A stretch of DNA of 64,000 nt from Streptomyces sp. NBC_00510 (GTDB lineage: Bacteria > Actinomycetota > Actinomycetes > Streptomycetales > Streptomycetaceae), in the NCBI GenBank assembly GCA_036013505.1, contig CP107851.1, forward strand, positions 6,408,501-6,472,500, read 5' to 3'. The position numbers and the translations under genes were made by a program. The notes below the pieces were generated by a model. That model saw nothing but the letters and a program-made list of their open reading frames with translations, had not been told where the DNA came from and did not search any database. Below are positions 16,605-24,298 of the stretch, piece after piece; positions within the stretch are counted from its first letter, which is position 1; each line of letters opens with the position of its first letter.

Positions 16605-17885
16605 GTGCCGAAGCCGCCGCCCCTCCCGCCCGCCGTCCGCGCGCACAAGGACGCCGCCCTCGCCGTGGGCGTGCTCGCGCTCCAGTGCGCTATGGGCGCC
16701 CTCCTGCCGTCCGGACAGGGGCACCGCCCGGACGCTGCGGGCTGGGCGCTGCTGGTGGTCACCGCGCTGGTGCTGGCCGCCCGGCGGCGGTGGCCGATGA
16801 CCGTGATGCTCGTCATGGTCGCGGCCGTCGCCCCGTACCACGCCATGGACAACCTCCACCTGGCCGTGGTTCCGGCCAGCATGGTGGCGATCTACTCGCT
16901 CGCGGTCGCCGGGCCGCCGCCGCGGACGTACCTCACCGTGGCGGCGGTCGTCGCGATCATGGTCGGGGTGATGTCGGCGACACCCGACCGGCACGCGGCG
17001 ACCGACATGCTGCGCAGCGGCGGCTGGGTGGTGGCGGTGGCACTGACCGGCGAGGCGGTCCGCATCCACCGCAAGTACGTGGCCGCCATCGTCGGGCGCG
17101 CCGAACGCGCCGAACGCACCCGGGAGGAGGAGGCGGCCCGGCGCGTCGCCGAGGAGCGGCTGCGGATCGCCCGCGACCTGCACGACCTGCTCGCCCACAG
17201 CATCACCCTCATCGGCGTGCAGACCTCGGTCGCCGCACACGTCCTGCTCGCCGACCCCGAGCGGCTGGACCGCACGGCCGTCGCCGGCGCCCTCGACAGC
17301 ATCGCCGGCACCTGCCGCGACGCCCGCGCCGAACTGCGCGCCACCCTCCAGGTGCTGCGCGGCGACGACGAGCGCGGCCCGCTGCCGGGCCTGGCGGCCG
17401 TGGCCGACCTGGCCCGCTCCGCCGAGGCCGCCGGCGCCCGGGTGGAGCTGGCCGTCGCGGCCGGTGCGAACGGGGTGCCCCCGGCCATCGGGGCCGCCGC
17501 CTACCGCATCGTGCAGGAGGCCCTCACCAACGCCGTACGGCACGCCGGGGGCACCTCGGTCCGGGTCGGGGTGGAACTCGGCACCGACGCGGACCGCGGC
17601 ACCGCCCTGCGGATCGCCGTCACCGACGACGGCCCCTGCCCGGGGACGGAGGCCGAGCACGAACCGGACCGCCCCGACGCCCGATGGCGGCCCTGGCGCG
17701 CCGCGGCACCCCCGAGGCCCCCCGCGGACGCCGGCCCGGCGGAGACCGTACCCGCCGCCGGCTACGGCCTCATCGGCATGCGCGAGCGCGCCCGCAGCGT
17801 CGGCGGCACGCTGACCGCCGGGCCCCGGCCCGAGGGCGGTTTCCAGGTGGCCGCCGTTCTGCCGTTCGCGGGGGGCCCGGCGTGA
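16605..17885 (+). CDS. Sensor histidine kinase (NarL-type, HisKA_3)
   Basis: A 426-residue kinase. Four or five N-terminal membrane helices (about 15-155) with little extracytoplasmic sequence suggest an intramembrane sensor. The dimerisation/phosphoacceptor helix has RIARDLHDLLAHS (His at about residue 192). The HATPase domain includes QEALTNAVRHA (N box), DDGP and GYGLIGMRERARSVGG, with an acidic/proline-rich insertion between them. GTG start 16605; a weak GAAGAT hexamer lies 6 nt upstream. The stop overlaps the response-regulator start (GTGA), so the two are translationally coupled. Confidence 0.9.
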   Translation: MPKPPPLPPAVRAHKDAALAVGVLALQCAMGALLPSGQGHRPDAAGWALLVVTALVLAARRRWPMTVMLVMVAAVAPYHAMDNLHLAVVPASMVAIYSLAVAGPPPRTYLTVAAVVAIMVGVMSATPDRHAATDMLRSGGWVVAVALTGEAVRIHRKYVAAIVGRAERAERTREEEAARRVAEERLRIARDLHDLLAHSITLIGVQTSVAAHVLLADPERLDRTAVAGALDSIAGTCRDARAELRATLQVLRGDDERGPLPGLAAVADLARSAEAAGARVELAVAAGANGVPPAIGAAAYRIVQEALTNAVRHAGGTSVRVGVELGTDADRGTALRIAVTDDGPCPGTEAEHEPDRPDARWRPWRAAAPPRPPADAGPAETVPAAGYGLIGMRERARSVGGTLTAGPRPEGGFQVAAVLPFAGGPA

Positions 17886-18571
17886 TCCGCGTCCTGCTCG
17901 CCGACGACCAGACCCTGGTCCGTGAGGCCTTCGCGATGCTCGTCGAGTCCGCCCCCGACATGCAGGTCGTCGGGCACGCGGCCACCGGGCGGGAAGCCGT
18001 GGCGGCGGCCCGCGCCTGCCGCGCCGACGTGGTGATCATGGACATCCGCATGCCGGACCTCGACGGCATCGAGGCCACCCGGCTGATCGCCGCCGACGAC
18101 GACCTGGCCGGGGTCCGGGTGCTGGTGCTCACCACGTACGACAGCGACGACCACGTCGTCCCCGCGCTGCGCGCCGGGGCCAGCGGCTTCCTCGTCAAGG
18201 ACACCCGCCCCGCCGACCTCCTGGACGCCATCCGCACGGTCGCCGCGGGCGAGGCGCTGCTCTCGCCGGGGCCGACCGCGCGGCTCATCGCCCGGGTGCT
18301 GCGCCTCCCGGAGGGCCCGCCGCCGGGCGGGCCGGCCCCGGAACGCCTCGCCGCGCTGTCCGCACGGGAGCGGCAGGTGCTCACCCTCGTCGCGCGGGGC
18401 CTGAACAACACGGAGGTCGCCGAGGCGCTGGGCCTCAGCCCGCTCACCGCCAAGACGCACGTCAGCCGGATCATGGGCAAGCTCGGCGCCCGCGACCGCG
18501 CCCAGCTGGTGATCGCGGCCTACGAGTCGGGGCTGGTCGCGCCCGGCGGGACGGCGGGGCTCAGCGGCTGA
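17882..18571 (+). CDS. NarL/LuxR-type response regulator
   Basis: A 229-residue regulator. The receiver domain (about 1-120) has the acidic pair DD near residue 8, the phosphoacceptor Asp in VVIMDIRMPD (about 54) and the conserved Lys in FLVKDT (about 105). The C-terminal LuxR helix-turn-helix (about 160-220) has LSAREREVL-like LSARERQVLTLVARGLNNTEVAEALGLS. Its GTG start overlaps the kinase stop by 4 nt. Its likely target is the MMPL exporter gene upstream (inference). It ends 11 nt inside the convergent gene. Confidence 0.92.
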   Translation: MIRVLLADDQTLVREAFAMLVESAPDMQVVGHAATGREAVAAARACRADVVIMDIRMPDLDGIEATRLIAADDDLAGVRVLVLTTYDSDDHVVPALRAGASGFLVKDTRPADLLDAIRTVAAGEALLSPGPTARLIARVLRLPEGPPPGGPAPERLAALSARERQVLTLVARGLNNTEVAEALGLSPLTAKTHVSRIMGKLGARDRAQLVIAAYESGLVAPGGTAGLSG

Positions 18572-18860
18572 CCGCCCAGACCAGGATCGCGGCGGCGACG
18601 GCGAAGCAGGCGAGCACGGTCCACACCGTCGCGCCCAGCGTCCGCGTGTCCGCGGCCATCGCCGGCGCCCCGCCGGCTCCGTGGGCCTGCGAGAGGTGGG
18701 CCAGCGCCTTGTCCCTGGCGCCGCCCCAGGTGATCTGCTCGCGCCACGCGCAGTGCCGGCACTCGAGAATCCGCCGCCCGCGGTCCGCGTAGCCGTACAG
18801 CACCTCCAGGGCGGTGCCGTCGGGGCCGGTCGCGGTGATGTGGTGGGTGATGGAGTCCAT
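18561..18860 (-). CDS. Small membrane protein with a C2H2-like motif
   Basis: A 99-residue protein. The N-terminal part has CRHCAW (about residues 33-38) and a later HLSQAHG (about 54-60), a C-x2-C ... H-x4-H arrangement that could bind zinc. One C-terminal membrane segment follows (about 76-96). No named family is recognised. Its ATG overlaps the stop of the upstream DUF1304 gene (TGATG), so the pair are coupled. The 3' end overlaps the response-regulator gene by 11 nt, tail to tail. Confidence 0.65.
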   Translation of the reverse strand: MDSITHHITATGPDGTALEVLYGYADRGRRILECRHCAWREQITWGGARDKALAHLSQAHGAGGAPAMAADTRTLGATVWTVLACFAVAAAILVWAVSR

Positions 18861-19222
18861 CAGCGGGCCACCAGCACCAGGGCCAGGGCGACGAGGGCCG
18901 GCACGGTCTGCACGAGGAGGATGCGGCGGCTCGCGGTCGCGGCGCCGTACAGCCCGGCGACCGCCACGCAGATGAGGAAGAACACCTTGGCCTGGAAGCC
19001 CACCGGGTCGGCGGCCACGGCGCCCCACACCAGCCCGGCGGCGAGGAAACCGTTGTAGAGCCCCTGGTTGGCCGCGAGTGCCTTGCTCGCCTGCGCGAAC
19101 TCCGCGGTGGTCCCGAAGGCCCCCCTGGCGCGGGGGGTGGTCCACAGGAACATCTCCAGGACCAGGATGTAGAGGTGGAGGGCCGCTATGAGCAGCACGG
19201 CGACGGTCGCTGTGATCGACAT
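18860..19222 (-). CDS. DUF1304-family membrane protein
   Basis: A 120-residue protein with four hydrophobic segments. It shows the DUF1304 pattern LHLYILVLEMFLWTTPRARGAFG near the N-terminus and NQGLYNGFLAAGLVWG in the middle. Family function is unknown. TACGCT (19230-19235) lies 7 nt before the ATG, predicting a leaderless mRNA. It is divergent from recO (56 bp between) and coupled to the small C2H2-like membrane protein downstream. Confidence 0.8.
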   Translation of the reverse strand: MSITATVAVLLIAALHLYILVLEMFLWTTPRARGAFGTTAEFAQASKALAANQGLYNGFLAAGLVWGAVAADPVGFQAKVFFLICVAVAGLYGAATASRRILLVQTVPALVALALVLVAR

Positions 19223-19278
19223 GGGCCGTAGCGTACGACCCGGGCCGGTCCGGTCGCCGCGTACGGAAGAATGGGCGC

Positions 19279-20025
19279 ATGAGTCTGTTCCGCGACGACG
19301 GCATCGTGCTGCGCACCCAGAAGCTGGGCGAGGCGGACCGGATCATCACCCTGCTCACCCGCCGGCACGGCCGGGTGCGGGCGGTGGCCCGCGGCGTGCG
19401 GCGGACGAAGTCCAAGTTCGGGGCGCGGCTGGAACCGTTCTCCCACGTGGACGTGCAGCTCTTCGCGCGCGGGGGCGAGCTGATCGGCCGCGGCCTGCCG
19501 CTGTGCACCCAGGGCGAGACGATCGCCCCCTACGGCAGCCGCATCGTCACCGACTACGCCCGCTACACCGCGGGCACGGCCATGCTGGAGACCGCCGAGC
19601 GCTTCACCGACCACGAGGGCGAACCGGCGGTGCAGCAGTACCTGCTGCTGGTCGGCGGCTTGCGCACGCTCGCCGACGGTGAGCACGACCCGCGTCTGGT
19701 GCTCGACGCCTTCCTGCTGCGCTCGCTGGCGGTCAACGGCTACGCGCCCAGCTTCGGGGACTGCGCGAAGTGCGGGATGCCCGGCCCGAATCGGTTCTTT
19801 TCGGTCGGCGCGGGAGGAGTCGTATGCGGCGAGTGCCGCCCGGCCGGAAGCGTCGTACCCTCACTGGAGTCACTGGAACTCCTCGGCGCGTTGCTCGGAG
19901 GGGACTGGGAGACCGCCGACGCGTGCGAACCGCGCCACTGCCGGGAGGGCAGCGGACTGGTCGCCGCGTATCTGCAGTGGCATCTGGAGCGCGGCTTGCG
20001 CAGTCTGCGTTTCATCGAGAAGTAG
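19279..20025 (+). CDS. recO: DNA repair protein RecO
   Basis: A 248-residue recombination mediator that loads RecA at gaps with RecF/RecR. The OB-fold N-terminus begins FRDDGIVLRTQKLGEADRIITLLT, and a helical domain follows. The zinc-finger CxxC pairs are DCAKC (about 158-162) and VCGEC (about 179-183). AAGAAT (19267-19272) is 6 nt before the ATG with no Shine-Dalgarno, so the message is probably leaderless. uppS follows 63 bp downstream in the same direction, the usual actinobacterial order. Confidence 0.95.
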   Translation: MSLFRDDGIVLRTQKLGEADRIITLLTRRHGRVRAVARGVRRTKSKFGARLEPFSHVDVQLFARGGELIGRGLPLCTQGETIAPYGSRIVTDYARYTAGTAMLETAERFTDHEGEPAVQQYLLLVGGLRTLADGEHDPRLVLDAFLLRSLAVNGYAPSFGDCAKCGMPGPNRFFSVGAGGVVCGECRPAGSVVPSLESLELLGALLGGDWETADACEPRHCREGSGLVAAYLQWHLERGLRSLRFIEK

Positions 20026-20088
20026 CAGCGGTACCCGGCGGGCCCGGCAGCACCAACTCGTGAGGCACAGGAAGTGGAGAGCAAGGTC

Positions 20089-20928
20089 ATGGCAGTACGC
20101 GGGATTCTGAGCCGTCCCCGGCGCGAGTACCGGGCTCCCGACCCGCACCCGTCCGGCGCGCAGCCCCCCAAGATCCCAGGTGAGCTGGTCCCCCAGCACG
20201 TGGCCATCGTGATGGACGGCAACGGCCGCTGGGCCAAGGAGCGCGGCCTGCCCCGCACCGAGGGGCACAAGGTCGGCGAGACCGTCGTGCTGGACGTCCT
20301 CAAGGGCTGCCTGGAGCTGGGGGTCAAGAACCTCTCCCTGTACGCCTTCTCGACCGAGAACTGGAAGCGCTCGCCCGACGAGGTCCGCTTCCTGATGAAC
20401 TTCAACCGGGACGTCATCCACCGCCGCCGCGACGAGATGCACGAGATGGGCATCCGCATCCGCTGGGCCGGGCGCATGCCCCGGCTGTGGAAGTCGGTCG
20501 TCAAGGAGCTCCAGGTCGCGGAGGAGATGACCCGCGACAACGACGCGATGACGCTGTACATGTGCGTCAACTACGGCGGCCGTGCCGAGATCGCCGACGC
20601 GGCGGCGCGCCTGGCCGAGGACATAAAGGCGGGTCGCCTCGATCCCTCCAAGGTCAACGAGAAGACCCTCGCCAAGTACATGTACCACCCGGACATGCCG
20701 GACGTGGACCTGTTCGTCCGCCCCTCCGGCGAGCAGCGCACCTCCAACTTCCTGATCTGGCAGTCCGCCTACGCCGAGATGGTCTTCCAGGACGTCCTCT
20801 GGCCGGACTTCGACCGCCGCGACCTGTGGCGCGCGTGCCTGGAGTACGCCTCCCGCGACCGCCGTTTCGGCGGCGCGCTGCCCAACGAGCAGCCGCCGGC
20901 GACGGAGAGCGACGCGGACACCGAGTAG
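20089..20928 (+). CDS. uppS: Isoprenyl transferase (undecaprenyl diphosphate synthase family)
   Basis: A 279-residue cis-prenyltransferase that makes the long-chain polyprenyl diphosphate carrier for cell wall synthesis. The catalytic Asp is in HVAIVMDGNGRWA (about residues 38-50), with SLYAFSTENWKR, the substrate-binding RPSGEQRTSNF and the C-terminal Trp/Asp motif VLWPDFDRRDL. ATG 20089 is chosen for the upstream GGAG (20075-20078); GTG 20074 after AGGAA is an alternative adding five residues. Confidence 0.94.
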   Translation: MAVRGILSRPRREYRAPDPHPSGAQPPKIPGELVPQHVAIVMDGNGRWAKERGLPRTEGHKVGETVVLDVLKGCLELGVKNLSLYAFSTENWKRSPDEVRFLMNFNRDVIHRRRDEMHEMGIRIRWAGRMPRLWKSVVKELQVAEEMTRDNDAMTLYMCVNYGGRAEIADAAARLAEDIKAGRLDPSKVNEKTLAKYMYHPDMPDVDLFVRPSGEQRTSNFLIWQSAYAEMVFQDVLWPDFDRRDLWRACLEYASRDRRFGGALPNEQPPATESDADTE

Positions 20929-20939
20929 TCAGTGGTCAC

Positions 20940-20967
20940 CCCGCGGTCGTCGACGGGCGACCGCGGG
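20940..20967. terminator. Shared terminator between uppS and zur
   Basis: Inverted repeat with a 10-bp stem (CCCGCGGTCG) and an 8-nt loop between two convergent genes. Confidence 0.6.
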
Positions 20968-20995
20968 ACACGGCCGTACGCCCTCGGACCCGCGT

Positions 20996-21421
20996 TCAGT
21001 TCGCGGCGGGGCCGCCGCAGCCGGCGCAGTCGGCGCAGGTCCCGAAGATCTCCACGGTGTGGGCGACGTCGACGAAGCCGTGCTCCTCGGCGATGGTGTC
21101 GGCCCACTTCTCGACCGCGGGACCCTCGACCTCGACCGCCTTGCCGCAGATGCGGCAGACCAGGTGGTGGTGGTGACCGCTGCTGCAGCGCCGGTAGACG
21201 GACTCGCCCTCCCCGGTGCGCAGGACGTCGATCTCGCCGGCGTCGGCGAGGGACTGCAGCGTGCGGTAGACCGTGGTGAGGCCGACCGAGTCACCCCGGT
21301 GCTTGAGGAGGTCGTGCAGTTCCTGGGCGCTGCGGAACTCGTCGACCTCGGCGAGGGCCGCGGCGACGGCGGCACGCTGCCGGGTCGATCGTCCGCGGAC
21401 GGGGGGCTTGGCGGTCGTCAC
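20996..21421 (-). CDS. zur: Fur-family zinc uptake repressor
   Basis: A 141-residue Fur-family regulator. The N-terminal winged helix covers TRQRAAVAAALAEVDEFRSAQELHDLL and VGLTTVYRTLQSLADAGEID. The dimer domain has HHHHLVCRICGKAVEVEG and a C-terminal CADCAGC, giving the paired CxxC structural zinc site. Start GTG 21421 follows AGGAGG with 6 nt spacing. It is the last gene of znuA-znuC-znuB-zur, so the specificity is called Zur from context; a Zur-like box lies in front of znuA. It would repress the operon when zinc is plentiful. Confidence 0.88.
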   Translation of the reverse strand: MTTAKPPVRGRSTRQRAAVAAALAEVDEFRSAQELHDLLKHRGDSVGLTTVYRTLQSLADAGEIDVLRTGEGESVYRRCSSGHHHHLVCRICGKAVEVEGPAVEKWADTIAEEHGFVDVAHTVEIFGTCADCAGCGGPAAN

Positions 21422-21473
21422 CGGTGGCCTCCTACTCGGTCGGTTCGGTCGGTCATTCTGCCAGGCCTGGAGC

Positions 21474-22367
21474 TCATACCCGGACGTCGTCCTCGGTGGG
21501 ACGCGCCGCGGGTACCTCCAGGGTGCACCGTGTTCCGTCCTCCGCGGCACGGCGTGCACGCTTTTTCGCCAGCGGCGCGGCCAGCAGCGTCAGCGTGACG
21601 AAGACACCGATGGCCAGCAGCACGATGGTCGCCCCTGAGGGCACGTCGGCGTAGTACGAGGTCACCGTGCCGGAGAAGGCGACCGTCACGCCGATCACGA
21701 CCGACAGCGCGAAGGCCGTGGCGAAGCTGCGGGCGATCTGCTGGGAGGCGGCGACCGGGATCACCATCAGCGCGCTGACCAGCAGCAGTCCGACGACCCG
21801 CATGGCGACCGTGACCGTGACCGCCGCGGTGACGGCGACCAGCAGGTTCAGCAGCCGCACCGGCAGGCCGGTCACCCGGGCGAACTCCTCGTCCTGGGAG
21901 ACCGCGAACAGCTGCCGCCGCAGGCCCACGGTGACCAGCACCACGAAGCCGGCCAGCAGGCAGATCGCGGTGATGTCCTGCGGGGAGACGGTGGTGATGG
22001 AGCCGAACAGGTAGGTGAGCAGGTTGGCGTTGGAGCCGTTCGGCGCGAGCGAGGTGAACAGCACGCCGGCCGCCATGCCGCCGTAGAAGAGCATGGCGAG
22101 CGCGATGTCGCCGCGCGTCCTGCCGTACCAGCGGATGAGTTCCATGACGACGGCGCCCGCGACCGACACGGCCGTCGCCATCCACACCGGGTTGGTGCTG
22201 AGCAGGAAGCCGAGGCCGACGCCGGTGAGGGCGACGTGGCCGATGCCGTCGCCCATGAGGGCCTGGCGGCGCTGGACGAGGTAGATGCCGATCGCGGGGG
22301 CGGTGATGCCCACGAGGACGGCGGCGATCAGCGCCCGCTGCATGAAGGCGTAGGAGAACAGCTCCAT
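21474..22367 (-). CDS. znuB: Zinc ABC transporter permease
   Basis: A 297-residue ABC-3 family permease with eight or nine membrane helices. It has the family landmarks RRQALMGDGIGHVALTGVGLG, YLFGSITTVSPQDI, the EEFARVTGLP cytoplasmic coupling segment and LLVSALMVIPVAASQ. It forms the membrane channel of ZnuABC. The ATG overlaps the znuC stop, so the two are translationally coupled. zur starts 52 bp downstream of its stop with its own strong Shine-Dalgarno. Confidence 0.92.
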   Translation of the reverse strand: MELFSYAFMQRALIAAVLVGITAPAIGIYLVQRRQALMGDGIGHVALTGVGLGFLLSTNPVWMATAVSVAGAVVMELIRWYGRTRGDIALAMLFYGGMAAGVLFTSLAPNGSNANLLTYLFGSITTVSPQDITAICLLAGFVVLVTVGLRRQLFAVSQDEEFARVTGLPVRLLNLLVAVTAAVTVTVAMRVVGLLLVSALMVIPVAASQQIARSFATAFALSVVIGVTVAFSGTVTSYYADVPSGATIVLLAIGVFVTLTLLAAPLAKKRARRAAEDGTRCTLEVPAARPTEDDVRV

Positions 22368-23128
22368 CAGAACAGCCCCGTCCGGATCGGCTCGGCCACG
22401 TGGCCGGCGTGCGGGTGGACATGGTCGTGGCCGGGCAGCGCGTGCTGCCCCTGGGCCTTCGGCGGGGGCCCGTCGTGGACGACGCAGCCGTCGCGCAGCA
22501 CCACCGCGCGGTCGATCAGCGGCTCCAGCGGCCCGAGTTCGTGCAGGACCAGGAGCACGGTGGTGCCCAGCGAGACCTGTTCGCGCAGTGTCCCGGCGAG
22601 CACCTCCTGGCTGGCGATGTCGACGCCCGCCATCGGCTCGTCCATGATCAGCAGTTCGGGCTCGACGGACAGCGCGCGGGCGATGAGCACCCGCTGGTGC
22701 TGGCCGCCGGAGAGCGCCTCGACCGGATCGCCGGCCCGGTCGGCCATCCCGACCAGCTCCAGGGCGCGCTCCACGGCCCGGCGGTCCGCCTTGCGGGGCA
22801 GCCCCAGCCTCGTACGGGCCAGCCGCCCTGCGGAGACGACCTCGCGCACGGTGGCGGGGACGCCGGAGGCCGCCGTGGTGCGCTGCGGCACGTAGCCGAT
22901 CCGGGCCCAGTCGCGGAACCGGTTCAGCGGGGTGCCGAAGAGCTCCAGGCCGCCCGCGGTGAGCGGCACCTGGCCGACCACGGCGCGGATCGCGGTGGAC
23001 TTGCCCGAGCCGTTGGCGCCGAGCAGCGCGACGACCTCCCCGCGCCGCACGGTCAGGTCGACGCCGCGCAGCACCGGCCGTGAGCCGAGCGAGGCGGTCG
23101 CCCCCCGCATCGATATGACCGTGTCCAT
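22367..23128 (-). CDS. znuC: Zinc ABC transporter ATP-binding protein
   Basis: A 253-residue ABC ATPase. Walker A is GANGSGKST, the Q loop lies in GYVPQRT, the signature is ALSGGQHQRVLIARAL, Walker B is LLIMDEPMAGVD and the switch His is in LVLHELG. The last 30 residues are His-rich (HALPGHDHVHPHAGHV), which may bind zinc. ATG 23128 follows GGAGG with 5 nt spacing and is preferred; ATG 23155 (after GAGG) would add nine residues. It sits 34 nt after znuA. Confidence 0.92.
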   Translation of the reverse strand: MDTVISMRGATASLGSRPVLRGVDLTVRRGEVVALLGANGSGKSTAIRAVVGQVPLTAGGLELFGTPLNRFRDWARIGYVPQRTTAASGVPATVREVVSAGRLARTRLGLPRKADRRAVERALELVGMADRAGDPVEALSGGQHQRVLIARALSVEPELLIMDEPMAGVDIASQEVLAGTLREQVSLGTTVLLVLHELGPLEPLIDRAVVLRDGCVVHDGPPPKAQGQHALPGHDHVHPHAGHVAEPIRTGLF

Positions 23129-23162
23129 TCCAGCCTCCGTACCGGGCTCCGTCATCGTTGCC

Positions 23163-24116
23163 TCACTTCGCGCCGAGCGCCGTGCGCAGGGCCTGAAGGT
23201 TGCTGTGCTGGACCTCGAAGTAGTCGCGGCCCGCGGACTTGTCGGTGATGCCCTCGATGGGGTCGAGCACCGCGGTCTTCAGGCCGAGGTCGCCCGCGAG
23301 GGTCTTGGCGGTCCGGTCGCTGGCGAGCGTCTCGAAGAATACGGTGCTGACGCCCTTGTCCTCGGCGAGGGTGTGCAGCGTCTTCATCCGGGCGGCGCTG
23401 GGCTCGGACTCCGGGTCGATGCCGCTGATCGCCTCCTCGACCAGCCCGTAGCGCTCGGCGAGGTAGCCGAAGGCCGCGTGGGTGGTGATGAAGGTGTCCG
23501 AGGTGCGGTTCTCCAGCCCGTCCTGGAAGTCGGTGTTCAGCGCGTCGAGCTTCTTCACCAGCGCGGCGGTGTTCTTCTCGTAGGTCGCCTCGTGGTCCGG
23601 GTCGGCCTTGGCGAGGGCCTTGCCGACGCCTTCGGCGACCTGGGCGTAGCGGACCGGGTCGAGCCAGATGTGCGGGTCGGCGCCCGCGTCCTCCTGGTCC
23701 TCGTGCCCGGTGTGGTTGTCCCCGGTGCTGTGGTCGTGGCCGTCGACCTCGGTGCCGTGGTCCTCCAGCGGGGTCAGCGCGGCGGCGTCGACGGTGTTCG
23801 CCACGCCGGACTGCGCTATCGCGTCGTCGACGGCGGGCTGCAGGCCCTTGAGATAGACGATGACGTCCGACTCGCCCAGCTCGCCGGTCTGCCGGGGGGT
23901 GAGCTCCAGGTCGTGCGGTTCGGTCCCCGGCTTGGTCAGTCCGGTCACGTCGACGTGCCCGCCGCCGATCTGCTCGGCCAGGAACTGCATCGGGTAGAAG
24001 GAGGCCGTGACCTTGACCCTGCCGTCCGCCCCGCCCCCGCCCGCGGTGGAACAGGCGGAGAGGGCGACCAGCCCGGCGACGGCGGCGAGGGGGACCAGAG
24101 CGCGACCTATGTTCAT
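23163..24116 (-). CDS. znuA: Zinc-binding lipoprotein of the ZnuABC system
   Basis: A 317-residue cluster A-I solute-binding protein. The N-terminus is a lipoprotein signal with lipobox LSAC (Cys at about 22). Metal-ligand positions fit the family: EPHDLEL, DPHIWLDP, TTHAAFGYLAERYGL, and an acidic residue near the C-terminus. A His/Asp-rich loop (DHGTEVDGHDHSTGDNHTGHE, about 120-140) marks zinc rather than manganese specificity. Start ATG 24116 lies 7 nt after a GAAAAT -10, predicting a leaderless mRNA. It is the first gene of the zinc operon. Confidence 0.93.
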   Translation of the reverse strand: MNIGRALVPLAAVAGLVALSACSTAGGGGADGRVKVTASFYPMQFLAEQIGGGHVDVTGLTKPGTEPHDLELTPRQTGELGESDVIVYLKGLQPAVDDAIAQSGVANTVDAAALTPLEDHGTEVDGHDHSTGDNHTGHEDQEDAGADPHIWLDPVRYAQVAEGVGKALAKADPDHEATYEKNTAALVKKLDALNTDFQDGLENRTSDTFITTHAAFGYLAERYGLVEEAISGIDPESEPSAARMKTLHTLAEDKGVSTVFFETLASDRTAKTLAGDLGLKTAVLDPIEGITDKSAGRDYFEVQHSNLQALRTALGAK

Positions 24117-24123
24117 GACACCC

Positions 24124-24153
24124 ATTTTCAACAAAACTGGAAACGATTGTCAA
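24124..24153 (-). promoter_or_regulatory. znuA promoter with Zur-like box over the -35
   Basis: On the minus strand, TTGACA (24148-24153), an 18-nt spacer and GAAAAT (24124-24129) form a promoter with the znuA ATG 7 nt further on. The 15-mer TGGAAACGATTGTCA (24138-24152) is a near palindrome that resembles the remembered streptomycete Zur consensus TGAAAATCATTTTCA. It overlaps the -35 and spacer, as expected for a repressor. Confidence 0.7.
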
Positions 24154-24298
24154 TTGGCTTAGTGGCCGGCCCCGGCGGCCCCGGACTGCGGAACCGATTT
24201 GATACAGGCCCCGCACCCGCCGGTAATCTGAGGTATTCGCCGGACCGCACGCGACCCGGCGGACCCCACCGACCGCTTCGTCGTCTGAAGAGAGCACC

